From Anthostomella pinea (lineage: Eukaryota; Ascomycota; Sordariomycetes; Xylariales; Xylariaceae): DNA of 64,000 nucleotides. Positions 35,701-47,162 of the stretch are shown here, one piece after another (position 1 is the first letter of the stretch; each line of letters opens with the position of its first letter). The notes under the pieces were generated by a model. The model had not been told where the DNA came from, did not search any database, and worked only from the letters and a program-made list of their open reading frames with translations. The translations under genes were made by a program, and so were the position numbers. The DNA lies in NCBI GenBank assembly GCA_963556695.1, contig CAUWAG010000010.1:4216001-4280000 (forward strand), given 5' to 3'.

Positions 35701-35778
35701 GGGCGGCTGGTTCATCAGCTGGGGAGGGGGCATGCCAGGAATCTGGAAGCCCCCCGGATCGACTCGGAGGTGATCCAT
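32711..35778 (-). CDS. Zn2Cys6 transcription factor with Fungal_trans domain
   Basis: Nuclear regulator of the fungal Gal4-type class. Six exons on the minus strand join in phase: 35778-35572, 35519-35387, 35330-35268, 35180-34860, 34812-33576 and 33521-32711, giving 923 residues. The binuclear zinc cluster has cysteines at about 71, 74, 81, 88, 91 and 98 (CX2CX6CX6CX2CX6C), followed by a basic linker and a short dimerisation helix ([19 protein letters not shown]). The middle homology region (Fungal_trans, about residues 290-560) includes [14 protein letters not shown] and [23 protein letters not shown]. The C-terminal part holds a basic patch, a poly-Asn run from a (GTT)n tract near 33219-33246, and a Gly/Pro/Asn-rich tail. 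The last intron is 54 nt with no in-frame stop. Target genes are unknown; I cannot match it to a named regulator. Confidence 0.92.
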
Positions 35779-38296
35779 GATGGATGCGTTCGTGGCGTCG
35801 GCCTGGTAGTCGTCGCTGTCGTCGTCTTCTTGCGCTCGCGTTTGAACTGGGTAGAGCGTGGTTTTTTCGGCGGGGAGCGAGTCGACGAGTATGTATGACG
35901 GAGATAAAGTCGTGGGGGTGAGTAGACGGGCTTGGGGAATGGGGGAACGGACGGTGGGACCTAGCGGATGGCCGGGTCGATAATAGGGACGAGAATTTGG
36001 AAATAAGGGGACTCCTCCCTTTCGATCTAGTCGTGGAAACTAGCCCAGACACCCAGATTACGAATCAACTTGGACAGCTAAAAGGTGAAGCAACATGCTA
36101 TTCGTCCGGAAGCAACTTCAAAGGGGGCTGAGCGGTCTAAACGCCCAGGCGCAGGCGGGAGGAAGAGGCACTGACGCAAAGGCAGAGGCACCTCGTCCGT
36201 GATTGGCAAGCCGAGGCAACTATTAAAAGACGGCGGCGGTATGTACATGTAGGTAACCGGTGTAGCCTTCGGGTTTTCTTGACAACGTCACAATACCATT
36301 GGTGGTGTTCCCGTACCACCAGTACTGCAATAGTACTGTAGAGGACGATCAAAGGAAATCTCTACCAACTTCCAAGAATTCTTTCTGCAGCGGGATGTAT
36401 TTCCGTACGAGGGTGAAGAGGGACATGACAGCATGACAAGGCCCGGCCGAGAGACAAGGGGTGCGGCTTCTTCCGTCTGACTTCCTCATTGGCCCGGTGG
36501 CCTACGACGCTCATCAGGGACCTGCAAGAGCTTCCTGTCCAGACAACAATGCAGTGACGGCTTCACCTGTGTTGCCAATAGGAGAGCACCTGTGAAGATG
36601 TTTCTAATCTCTAATAAGGGGAATCATGGGACTCGGACGGTCGGACCTGAACCAGCGAAGCAACTCGATAATGAAAAATAAACCTCACAAACCCGCGACG
36701 GAAGAGTCCCCGAACCCCTCTTACTCCATTCAGCAAATGAGACGCAGGGACGCGGGTCTCTCTGGCGCCCTTTCTCGGTCCACGGCCTGGATCGTCGAAA
36801 AGTGGTTCGTCGGATGCCGCTATCAAAGCAAACTCAGATCTGACAGCAACTTGGCAAGCAACTTTGCTGTCTGCTGTCTGGTGATATCACCAATATTGCA
36901 AGTAGAGTGCCGGCAGACATGACCAATAGGCAATAATAGCACGGCGGCATGGGGTCCCAGCAAGACCATTGGCCATCATCTCCAAAACCCATCAGCAGTC
37001 ATATGATGACGATCGACCACATGAGCCGCCCAGCCCGCGCGCGAGAGGCCTCACAGACGCACCCAGACTCCCGTCTGCGGCGTGCAACGAGACCCCGAGA
37101 GCCCGGGAGTGACATCTCAAACCTGTTTCACCACCCCTGCCCGCACCGGCAGCAGAGTTGCTCGCTGGACATCCCGACTCTGAACAAGGCTTCAGAGTTA
37201 CAGATAGGTAGCCCTTAAAAGCAGATCGGCATACATGTGGTCAGACGACGACATGGTATTCAGTAACTCACCTGCCGGAAGATTGGAAAATCAATCGACC
37301 GAGAGACGCGAGAAAAAGAATGAAAAGACGGCCAGGGTGGAGACTTTACTCACGTATTTCAATATGATCTTCTTGAGCGCCCCAGCCAGTATTTTCCAGG
37401 GGAACACCTTGACGTCCTTTGTGGGCATGGAGTTCTCGCGCCAAATGGCCAAAATCGCAGAGCGAACATTATTTTCCCTGCTGACAATGTCACGACCAAG
37501 AGGGCCAAAGCGACGGGATGGCCTCCTCCCTGCGCGCCTGCGGCGTTTCATGTCAGTCTCATGGCGGGCAGCCCCAGGTATTTCCACGTTTTCAGGTTTG
37601 GGGGCATGATAGACACATGTCTACGGTGATTTTTCTGCACTTGCCTTAGCCATGTCGATGCCCAGTAGAAATGGCATGCTTTCTTTCGCCCGCGGTTGGA
37701 TAAGCATGGCGTTTCGATGCTTTCCTCTAGCCCCCATTCTTCGTTCGTTATGCCGGTGGTCATTAGGACTCACCTAGATAACGTAATCCCAACCTGCCCG
37801 CAGAGCATGAACAAAGATGGCGCATGATGGCAGTCTCACACACACACACACACACACGAGGGGACGCGTGTCCCAGCACCACTCATGCCAGACGCATAGA
37901 TGTCTCGATGGTTCCGAAGTAAAGGGTCCGGAATGACACAAACGGGTAGACGGATCCGAGAATTATTATGCTTTATTATGAGCAGGCCGGGAAATCGTGC
38001 ATCTCGACCGGCCGATCGTCATGCTCTTTTTTTCGTCCGGGGCACTGCAAGGGCAGCGCCTCGGACGGCTATCTACAAGAAATGTGACATCCCATATAAA
38101 CTAGGACACGACGACGCTGAAGCCAGCTTTGTCGTCCCAGCTCATTCATCAACCCCCAAAAGCCTTAATCATATTAACGCCGGAACTGATGCTAGGGCAT
38201 TATCAACGTGTCGACACTATGCCAAGCGGTATCATCGAAAATCAGAATTTGTACAAACAAACAACAAACAACCGGGTAGGCCGAAGCGAACCGGAC
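35779..38296. other. gene-free region
   Basis: About 2.5 kb between the transcription factor start and the stop of the next minus-strand gene. The left part is its promoter. Around 37235-37760 a few open stretches exist on both strands, one of them Lys/Arg-rich, but none resembles a known family or shows a consistent exon structure. A (CA)n microsatellite lies at 37836-37857. Confidence 0.55.
37836..37857. repeat. (CA)n microsatellite
   Basis: About eleven CA dinucleotides in a row in non-coding DNA. Confidence 0.95.
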
Positions 38297-39934
38297 TCAT
38301 AGTTCCTCAGTGAATCTTGAGGCAGACCCATGAGACCGAGTTGATCCATCACGTGATGGATGTGAACGTCCAAGCGGATCTCTCTGAGGCGGCTCGAGGG
38401 GAGAACTGTCGGTATAAGGGCTGAACGGTCCAGGCCGCGTCACGGGCGTCCGCGCCGGGCTGGCGTGGAATACCGGGATTCCGCTTTCCGGCCGCATCGG
38501 CGATCCGACAGCCAGCCTTGAAGGACCTGCTTGGCCGAGCCACATTTGCGAGTCGCGATATTCAATCGACTGATCACTCATCATTGTTGCTCGAGGGTCT
38601 GTGTAGCCATCGCCTCCAAACTGCAGCACTGGTGGCAGCTTTCTACCAGAAACCTTAGTGAAGCCCTTCTCGCCTCCGTCAGATGATGCTGTGCTTTTAG
38701 AAAAACGCTTGTATCCCGATAAGTTGGCGAGAGCCGCGGGTACAGCAAACGGAATCGATCGTCTTCGTTGCGACATGTCGCCAGCGGCGCCTCCTCCGCC
38801 GCTAGGCGCGGCACTCCCTCCTCTGAGAAGACCGCCGGGACCTCGATCGCCCGTAGAGCCTCGCATCAATTTCAAGGTGTTCTGGCGTTTCTTCCATCGT
38901 ATAGCAACCAAGGCGAGAACCAGGATGAATGCGACACCAGCTACCGCTCCCAACACGCTGCCAGCAACGGTAGCCACAGATTTCTGGTCCGTCGCCCCCG
39001 AATTGGAATTTGGGTCGTCGCCGGCCGCTGCAGTAGCCGTAGGCGATGTTGATCCATCCCCGCCTCCCACTACAGTGTAACCATCGCTTCCAGGACCGGT
39101 AGATGTAGCGGTTCCAGAGAAGGATCCAGAAGTTGAAGATGAAGCTGAAGATGAAGTTGAAGTTGAAACCGAGGTTGAAGAGGTTGAAGATTCAGACGAT
39201 GATCTTGAAGATGTGGACCCAGATGAATATGTACTGCTCTCCGAGCTGAATATCGAAAAGCTGCTCCCGCTTGAAGAGGTGAAGGATAGTAAAGAAGAAG
39301 TAGAGTTGATCGAGGTCGAAGCCGAACTCGAAATAGCTGCAGAAACGCGTTAATAACATGACCGACACATAAGATATGGGCAACACTGACACGTTGAAGT
39401 GGTATTTGTTACGCCGGCCAATGAAGGAAAAGCAGGAGAACCTGTTAAATGAGTGGACGTCAAGGGCGCATAAGACAAGGTTGGAAACGAAGTTGGCATG
39501 GAGGACTCCGAAGGTGTCACGGTCGGGTCTGTCGTTGAACTGGCGGACGACAGTGAATTGTCACCATCATTGTCGTCGCCGTCTCCCGATGTAGCGTCCG
39601 GTGGGCCTGGGTACGTCGCAGTCGCAGGGTCCGCTTCAACAGTCAGAGCGGCTTCGGTCTCGCTGCGGGGGCTGGCCGTTTGTTTCGGAAGTGTCTGGAC
39701 GGTAAGGACCGCACCGGTGTTGTCGATTAGTTGGAGAACGGAGATGGTCTCAACAATTATAGTCGGGTCCGAATCGTCCCGCTTGTGTGTATTCTTATCG
39801 TTTTGGGAACGAGCGTGGTGGTGTTGATGGTTGTGATTGTGGGAATCGCGACTGGTGTGTGAATGAAGGTGTTGTTGATGTTGGTCGTGTTCTCGGGTCT
39901 GAGGGAAAGAAGACCCAGAAACCGGTTCTCCCAT
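38297..39934 (-). CDS. Ser/Thr-rich single-pass membrane protein (Mid2/Wsc-like architecture)
   Basis: Two exons, 39934-39391 and 39336-38297, join in phase (intron with a GTCAGT donor and CTGCAG acceptor) to give 527 residues. Order of parts: an N-terminal His/Asn/Gln-rich segment (about 1-50), an acidic and Thr-rich region, a long Ser/Thr-dominated stretch (about 190-260) suited to O-mannosylation, a Gly/Asn spacer, one membrane segment (TVAGSVLGAVAGVAFILVLALV), the basic stop-transfer RWKKRQ, and a Pro/Ser-rich cytoplasmic tail with RPESGIP and SRFTEEL. This is the layout of Mid2- or Wsc-like wall sensors, but I see no Cys-rich WSC domain. There is no obvious signal peptide at the chosen start and an in-frame stop lies upstream, so either the true first exon is missed or topology is set by the membrane segment itself. 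Function is unproven. Confidence 0.72.
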
Positions 39935-42267
39935 GGCGCGCTGGGTGGCGGTGTAAAAAAGAATACGAGTTCTGAGAGAGTGTTATGAATGCCGACGTGT
40001 TAATCCGCCGGGTGCTGTTCGCTGACTCGCTGACAGGTAGTGAATGAATGCGCTATGTTGCCGATCGTGCGGAGAAACCCATAATTATCATTACTGCTAC
40101 CCCTATATCGTGTTCGTCTGCGCTGTCTCGGCTGTGTGTTGTCGTCTTCGTCACCCGATCCTCATCGTCGGCGAGGGAAGCTGGCACCGGACATCGACAC
40201 GGCAACGATGAACGGACGGCGGAGGGGAGGAGGAGGAGGTGGAGGAGGACGACGAAGGGGGACCTTGGAGCGAGAGGGATCGTGTTTGTAGACCGACGGA
40301 TGCGTAGGTGCAGGTGGTCTCATTTGATGCTATGGATGCCCACCAAATTTAAAATGAGAGGCTGCCGAGTAGTGGGCTCTGGACTGCCAGGCCTGCGTGC
40401 GTGCGCTGCTCAGTGCTGGGACTCCCTGTCACTGCCCTGTAGACTGTAGCGGGCACTATGGCCGTCTGGTGGCCGTTCACTATGGCCAGCGACGAGCTCA
40501 TCTCGCTTGAGGAGCCATGTCTCTCTCTCTCAGCAGGGGATCCGGGTGTAGACACCCAATCGTAGATCGCTTGCTGGGCCAATCCCCCAATCATCTGCTG
40601 CGGTACAACTCTCTACCAAGGGGCCATCTGGGGGCTACCCGTAGTGATCGGGGGCATTTCTTTGCAAACATCCGCGTTTGCCAATTCGTTGTCTTCAATT
40701 GTGATGAGTCGGTGCTGCCAGGGTATCTTCAATACTATCTGACGTCTTGTTGGTCCTCTTCCTTCGCTTCCTCGAGAGTCGACGCTGGAAGTTGTTGGAT
40801 CTGAGTGCTGACTGGCGGCAGCGCTCTCTCATCTTGCATGCTGGGCGTATTGTGGCGGCTTCAGGGACGACGCCTGAGATAGGTACATCTGACACATCTG
40901 ATAGGTCGGCCGGCCAGACGCAGGAACACGAAAACCCCCCCAAAGCTGTGCTCACATGGCGTGCTCGGTGTGGAACGATGGTTGGCTGCATGTCGCTGCC
41001 ACGCGGGAGCTAGACTTCTCGTATTTTTCAGTGCGGTGGGCGTGGCCGCACGTGAATATTGTCTTGATATTCATATTCCTCATCACTGATCAGGGCTGTT
41101 CCTGTTGAAACGACTGCGCGCATCTGGCGTGCTCGGGGTCGGTCCCTGCAGGTACAAGGATTGGTGGATCCCTTCATTTCACGGTACGCGCACTCACTGC
41201 TCACTGCTCAGTGCTCAGTGCTCAGTCTGGACCCAGGACGAGTCTGCGTCATGATCAGCAGCGAGTGATTGCCAACAGATATGCCAGATCGAAATCGAAA
41301 GCGCGACACTGAACATTCCAACATGCGCCAATCCACCAATTGCACACTTGCCCAAGCTTGAGATCAAACGAGCACGTACGTACCTGCAACAACTTGCAAG
41401 TTGGAATGTAGGTATTAGGTATGTGTTCGGCCGCTGCTGAATTTAGCACACGGGGCCCCTTGCTTCAAGTTTGGCAACACGGGACGGGAGCAGTGATCGC
41501 CCTAGCCTCAAATGACAGACCTGCAGCAGGCATGTGGTCCTGAAGGCTGATAGTGAGATGCAGGTGGGGTATCGTAGCTACCAACTTGGAGTCCCAGCCA
41601 GGCCTGCGATTGGCCGGCGGCAGCTGGCAAATGTATTCGTGGAATCAGTAATCTCACGATCCATCTTGCAGTCTTGTCGATTGGTATCATGTTATCGCAG
41701 CATTTGGCCGCCCAGATGCCGTATCTACATGGATCCACCAGTCAGGAGGCAAGCGCTGAAAGAAAAGATGAAACTGGCCCCGTGGAACCCCCCGATGTCA
41801 ACCCCCAGCGTTGGGGACGACGTAATCAAGTGTTGTATGTGAATATAATAGCTGCAAAGGACCATTTTGGGTGGTTAGGGGGGTTGGGGCCAAGTCTCAG
41901 CTTTTCAATGGCTCCGTTGCCTGCCCCAATCTCATGGTAAAGGATCAGCAGCGCCTCACTTAAACTCACATGCAGTATTGCGTGACGATGGACTATTTCT
42001 CCGTTTGGCGCACCCAAGAGAACAGGGCTCACATGACCGGTGTCTTCACAACAACGCAAGTCTTTATAGACGGATATTGGCCGACTCCTACTCAGGAGAC
42101 GCATACAAGGCAACTGAATCGTCTTCAAGGGGTATCACAAGAATTTGTATACCGCAAATCTCATATGCGTAGACCTAACATCCGTGGAGCAAAAGCAACG
42201 CCGTCGAACGCCCGCCTCCCAGTAGCCCGAGTATATGTTTTTGTTCCGTTCCCGTTCCAGCTCAAGC
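39935..42267. other. gene-free region
   Basis: About 2.3 kb with no recognised gene. It holds the promoter of the Ser/Thr-rich gene at its left end and the LOC1 3' UTR at its right end. An 8-bp unit, CAGTGCTC, is tandemly repeated near 41201-41226. A minus-strand open stretch at 41826-42128 reads plausibly as protein but matches nothing I know. Confidence 0.55.
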
Positions 42268-42967
42268 TCACGCAAACGACACGCGCTTCTTCTTCGGTCT
42301 CGCAGTACTGGTGCCAGACGAAACAGCGTCCTTGATGCCAGCGCCCTCGCCATCATCACCTCCGTCCGACGGCCGGCTGCTGCTTCGCTTTCGCTTTTTC
42401 CGCAGCGAGTCCTTGGTCTCGTCGAGCTTGCTCTTCCTCTCCGAGTTATTCCTCTCCTCCTCGGCTCTTCTTGCCTCGCGGATCTCCTCCATCTGCCGGG
42501 CCTTGATCATCTTGGACTCGATTTCGCCTTCCTTGTCGGCCTGGACCATGGCGAGGATTGTGGTCATGCTCTCCTGTTCGAGAAGAAGACGCACGTTAGT
42601 CAGCTTTCTTGCGACCCTAGATATGGGCTGATCGGGCCTGGGTGAGCAGGCTCCCAGTCCAACTTACCTTGTCGTCCACAAAGACCTTCCCCTTCTTCTT
42701 TCCCTTCGGCTTTGTGACTCCGACCGGCGTGACCATGTTCAGTTCCGGAATGCCCAGCTCTTTCTCGGTATAGATCTTCTTCTTCCTCTTCAACGCACCA
42801 GCGGCGCCTCGGCCTTTCGCCTGCTTCGAGGGAGGCGGACCCTGCTTGCGAGCCTTCTGTTTGACGATGCCATCTTGGGGGCCAGACTTGGACGACTTGC
42901 TGCCTTGGATGCCGGACTTGTTCGCGGCGTGCTTGTTCTTGACCGTTCTCGTCTTTGACGGCGGCAT
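42268..42967 (-). CDS. LOC1: 60S ribosome assembly/export factor LOC1
   Basis: Nucleolar, very basic protein required for 60S subunit assembly and export; in yeast it also helps ASH1 mRNA localisation. Two exons, 42967-42668 and 42573-42268, join in phase 0 to give 201 residues, the usual size. The N-terminal half is Lys-rich. The family core reads [20 protein letters not shown] then [11 protein letters not shown] at the exon junction, followed by [20 protein letters not shown] and a charged helix ([16 protein letters not shown]). The tail has more basic patches and ends KKKRVSFA. The ATG chosen is the one directly before PPSKTRT; an open frame continues upstream without another ATG. It diverges from HIS3 across 425 bp. 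Confidence 0.93.
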
Positions 42968-43392
42968 CTTGTCTGTCTGTGTCTGTGGTGTGTAGGTCCC
43001 TGGAAGAAGCTGGTGCGGCGGGCAGATTCTCAATCAATAGGTAGAATCGCGGCTCCTAGAAAATCTTAAATCGTTTGGAGAAAATCGTTATCGATAGAGG
43101 GAGGTTGGCGGGGCCTAGACTTACCGATGCACCTGCCCGCTCTTGGGTCTTGCAAATGCATGATGGTTGGTCAATTGAAATCGAAACCAACCCACCCTGC
43201 CACCATGCCGATAGTCGGACACGGCATACTAACAAAAATGTTACAACACCAACTGACTGACAACCAGTTTACCGCCAGCATTAACACCCTCAACGCCTCC
43301 TGAAGTCTACGATTCTACCGACAATCCCGCCTCCCATTCCACCCACCCACCCACCCATCTGCCCGTCAAGGCCACCGCGACACCGACAAACG
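42968..43392. promoter_or_regulatory. LOC1-HIS3 bidirectional promoter region
   Basis: The 425 bp between two divergent start codons must hold both promoters. I see no perfect TGACTCA general-amino-acid-control site; the closest is TGACTGA near 43253. The HIS3-proximal part is CA/CC-rich with a (CCCA)n-like stretch just before the ATG. Confidence 0.6.
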
Positions 43393-44277
43393 ATGGGCTC
43401 AGAAAAGGCCAGCAGCCCCCGCTGGGCGGCGTTCGCGCGGGACACGAACGAGACCAAGATTCAGCTGGCGCTGAACCTGGACGGCGGCGCATTCCCGCCC
43501 GAGACAGACGCGAAGCTGAAGTCGGCCGCCGAGGAGGGACACGCGAGCCAGGCCAGCAAGTCGCAGACCATCAGCGTGAACACGGGCATCGGCTTCCTGG
43601 ACCACATGCTGCACGCGCTGGCGAAACACGCCGGCTGGAGTCTGGCGCTGGCGTGCCAGGGCGACCTGCACAGTACGTTATGACTACCTACTCTCCGTAA
43701 CTGCCTTCTTTGATCTACATATATACGAAGATCTGGGTGGTGGACGGGGGGTGCTACCTCTCCGCCGGGCCTCAGAATCATACCTCACATCTACATACAC
43801 CCCAGCCGAGCCCTCCCTCCCGCCGCAGAACAAAGCAACCGCTAACCCGCGCCCCCACGCACAGTCGACGACCACCACACCGCCGAAGACGTCTGCATCG
43901 CGCTCGGGTCGGCCTTCGCCCGCTCCCTCGGCAGCGCGACAGGGCTAGCGCGCTTCGGGTCGGCCTACGCACCTCTAGACGAGGCGCTCTCGCGCGCCGT
44001 GGTGGACTTATCGAACCGGCCGTTCAGCATCGTGGACTTGGGGTTAAAGCGCGAGAAGATCGGCGACCTGAGCTGCGAGATGATTCCGCACTGCCTGCAG
44101 AGCTTCGCGCAGGCCGCGCGCGTCACGATCCACGTCGACTGCCTGCGCGGCGACAACGACCACCACCGCGCCGAGAGCGCCTTCAAGGCCCTGGCCGTCG
44201 CCGTGCGCATGGCTACGGCTCGCGTGCCGGGGCGCGAGGGCGAGGTGCCGAGTACGAAGGGGACGCTGAGTGTGTAG
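43393..44277 (+). CDS. HIS3: imidazoleglycerol-phosphate dehydratase
   Basis: Catalyses dehydration of imidazole glycerol phosphate to imidazole acetol phosphate, the sixth step of histidine synthesis; a Mn-dependent cytosolic enzyme. Two exons, 43393-43672 and 43865-44277, join across a 192-nt intron (GTACGT donor, GCACAG acceptor) to give 230 residues, normal for fungi. Conserved parts are [16 protein letters not shown] (about 64-79), the metal-binding [14 protein letters not shown] directly after the intron (from about 95), the second His cluster [18 protein letters not shown], and the C-terminal STKGTLS. All metal ligands are present, so it should be active. The intron is long compared with its neighbours. 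It shares its promoter region with LOC1. Confidence 0.98.
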
Positions 44278-45306
44278 GGATGTGGGGTCAATAGAAATAC
44301 AAATTGTAAAATCTCGACAATACGAAGACAGTCAAATGTTGTTTGCTTGATTTCCCGGGAAAATGGGAATGAGATGGGATGGATGGTCTGTGTGCCATCT
44401 TTCTTCGTGCAGATAGATGTCTGCCTTTCCAAAGGACCGGTTTACGTCTACAGGTTTCACATCTGGTCCACGTGCTTGGAGCCCAGAGAAACGGACTGTT
44501 GGCCATTATCTTTCTAGGTCATGTCTCATTTCGAGATCCAGTCGTGGGGGTTTTGTATGACGACCTAGATACGCGCGTCTGATACCGAGATGTATATAAG
44601 GTCAATAGAATCGCATAGTATCGATCGCATCTGGTATCAATATGTACGTATAGTATCGGATGGTTTCGGATGGTCTTGTGTGATATCGGATCAACTTCTC
44701 AGCACAAGAATTCTCGCTGTGTATTGGCACCATGGCCGTCGACCGATGTGTACCGCTTTCGTGTAGGATATATTACCACCACCAAAACGTATTGAGCAGC
44801 ACTAGTAAGAAAACGCCCTTATTGTGTTAGCCTGTCCAATCTGCATCGCCGGATCCATTTGCTGATTTTGATTTATTTCACCATTCTGCCGAGATCTCAA
44901 AACAAGAACAAGCTTCATTCCATCGGATGACTTGTGATGAAGAATTGATATGTCAAAGAACATCCTTTTCTGTTTGTTGGTTGGACAAGGTATCGGAGGA
45001 AGTTACACCAGAGACAAGAACTCCCCAGGTCAAGATCGAGACTAATAGTTAACGAGTTATCATTAGGCATTATATATAGCTAGGCAATAGACCGGGGAAT
45101 CATGTTGCTACATATATGTACAAAACTTTTCGCAGTTTCGTTTTCTCATATGTCGCCAAGAGAAGGTCGTTCGACATTAGAAGCCAAATGGGCAGCGTTA
45201 CAAGCCCCAAGTCAATGCGCAAATCAGTTCCTGTAGCGGTTCGATAAAATTGGGTATCTGGCAATCCTACACATACAATTTGAGTATCGAAAAAGAGGTT
45301 GTTTGT
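44278..45306. other. intergenic region, convergent 3' ends
   Basis: About 1 kb between the stops of HIS3 (+) and the MARVEL-type gene (-). It should hold both 3' UTRs. I see no gene, repeat or tRNA in it. Confidence 0.6.
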
Positions 45307-46206
45307 TTAGGAGCCGTATCGGTACCCAGCGGGCTGAGAAAGGTTCTGAGCCACGCCAGTTTCGGGGTACGCAGTCTGGCCGTCGTGGTTGAAGACGTGG
45401 CCCTCGCGGTCGAAGCCGTTAGTATCGCCATGCTTGTTGCTGTATAGGTGGGGCTCATTGCCAGCAATGGCAGTGCTGTCGGTGTTGTAGCTTGGACGCA
45501 CCTGGTCCGGGTGGGTGTGCGTAGGCAGAGTGTTACCGTCAGAGTCGCCAGTCTTGTTGCGGCGGAACCTGCCCATGAAACCACCTTGGCCGTAGCCAGA
45601 GGTGTAATTGTTGTTGGGGCTGGGGCCGAAGCGACGCTCCTTGCGTCGGTGGCGGACAAGAACGAACTCAACAATGGCGGAAAGCAGGAAGAAAACACTG
45701 CAGCTGTCGTTAGCGCCCAGCAGCTTGGTGTGGGGAGAGGGTATAACTTACATGGCGACGATGGAAACAGCCAGAACGGCAGTCTCCATTTGACAGATTG
45801 TTCTGTAACTGGGCAGACCATTGCCAAGCCGGTCGCCAGCAGGACGGTTGTTGCCAAAAGGAGTGTCCACGTTGCCGCGGCACGAGCTAGCACCGCCGCG
45901 ATTGGCCTGGGCCACGTAGATGAAGGCGCCGATGAAGGCGATGTCCAGAATAATGGCAATGAACGACGTGAAAGGGTGTCCCGCGAGGCAACATAGCAGT
46001 AAAAGTCCGATGAGGGTGTATATGACACCGACGCCAGCGATGCCTTCAACTGCCTTTGTCCATGTTGGCATGGGAATATTATTGTGGCGCGATGCCACGG
46101 CGAGGAAGTATGAAAAAAGCGCAAGGGCCACAGCGCAGCAGCAGAGCTGGATGCCTCGGATGAACCACTGCAGCAGCTTGAGGGCGAAACCCGATTTGGC
46201 TCCCAT
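45307..46206 (-). CDS. MARVEL-type four-helix membrane protein
   Basis: Two exons, 46206-45752 and 45697-45307, join in phase (54-nt intron, GTAAGT donor, CTGCAG acceptor) to give 281 residues. Four membrane segments fall near residues 8-37, 52-75, 80-98 and 142-166, the last one split by the intron. This is the MARVEL-type layout found in fungal plasma-membrane or vesicle proteins. The second loop is Cys/Gly/Asn-rich (SSCRGNVDTPFGNNRPAGDR). The C-terminal 110 residues are hydrophilic, rich in Asn, His, Gly and Tyr, ending AGYRYGS, and probably cytoplasmic. The start before GAKSGFALK gives a short N-terminus typical of the family; an in-frame ATG 93 nt upstream is less likely. Specific role unknown. 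Confidence 0.85.
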
Positions 46207-47028
46207 GTTGGCGGTTCTCGTGCGATGTGTGTGGGTGCGGAAAGTCGTACTCGTATCGTGGGCGGGTGTACCCTCGGTTGGTTGTGGTTTGTTGTCCAAG
46301 CTTCAGATGTGTGTGTGAGAGAGAGTATGGGAGAATAATGAAAAGTGGGAGGGAGAGGATGTAAACTTGTAATTAATAACGGAAGAATGGAACAGGGTGG
46401 CCCTAAAAACCTTGGAAGGAGCCGATCATAGATGAATGAGATGATGGAGGAGATTTCATGTTGATCGTGGGATATTAAGGTGTCTTGGACGGAGTTGCTA
46501 GCTCTGAATCCGCCAGTTTGTGAGGCGTGCTAAGGAAGCTTCGAAGACGATGACGAAAGATGCGCCGCGCAACAACCTAACACTTTCAAGGTTTATCGTC
46601 CTTTCTTCATTCTTCAAACCTGCCGGAAACAGTCTGTTCGAAACCCTGGTCACCTGACTAGCAGTCGCAAACGCGGCGGGGAGTCGCCCCTCGCTGACGT
46701 CTGCTGCTTCCAGGTTGCATCAGCCCAGCTCGCCAGGTGCGGCGGGGTGCGGCAGGGCCTGTTCCCCGCAGCCCTGCCGCAGCATGACATCAAGCACCGA
46801 CAGGGGTTCGACTCAGTCAATTCTCCGATTTGCTCGATTCTCAACAAAGCCACACCAGAGCCATACTGGCAGGGTCACGAGCCTGTGGCGGTGCTCTGCT
46901 GCATTATCCTTCTGTGCAATCGCCAATGGCAATCGTACCGAGGCACATCCTAATCCGTTACGCTATGGGATTAGGGCAGATTGGAATATGAGCCATCGCA
47001 AGACGCGCGATTTCCAACGATGTTGTTA
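46207..47028. other. intergenic region
   Basis: Promoter side of the MARVEL-type gene, then unassigned DNA up to the tRNA gene. No coding sequence is supported. A (GT)n-like run sits just before the MARVEL gene start. Confidence 0.55.
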
Positions 47029-47162
47029 GCCCCGCTGGCTTAATGGTTAAAGCATCCGACTTCTACAAATCATCATCGGAAGATTGCGAGTGTGAGGAGT
47101 CCTCCTTATTCTTCTTAAATGAATAGTTACTGACGTAATGCAGTCGAGTCTCGCGTGGGGTT
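47029..47162 (+). tRNA. tRNA-Arg(UCU), with a 9-nt anticodon-loop intron and a 52-nt T-loop insertion
   Basis: The cloverleaf is complete once two inserts are removed. The acceptor GCCCCGC pairs with GTGGGGT (two G-T pairs). The D arm is GCTT/AAGC, and the anticodon stem TCCGA/TCGGA encloses a loop with anticodon TCT at 47062-47064. Nine nucleotides at 47066-47074 sit at the normal 37/38 intron site. The variable loop is AGATT and the T stem GCGAG/CTCGC. The T-loop TTCGAGT is split after its first T by 47092-47143. That 52-nt insert starts GTGAGG, ends TGCAG, and has a TTACTGAC branch-point-like motif about 10 nt before its end. A TTTTT Pol III terminator lies 10 nt downstream (47172-47176), and none lies inside. 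The spliced RNA would be 73 nt. The insert splits the B box, so the gene may be silent. Confidence 0.8.

Noticed and set aside
37235..37763. A small basic protein gene on either strand
   Set aside because: Open stretches exist on both strands but none has a signal, domain or coherent exon structure.
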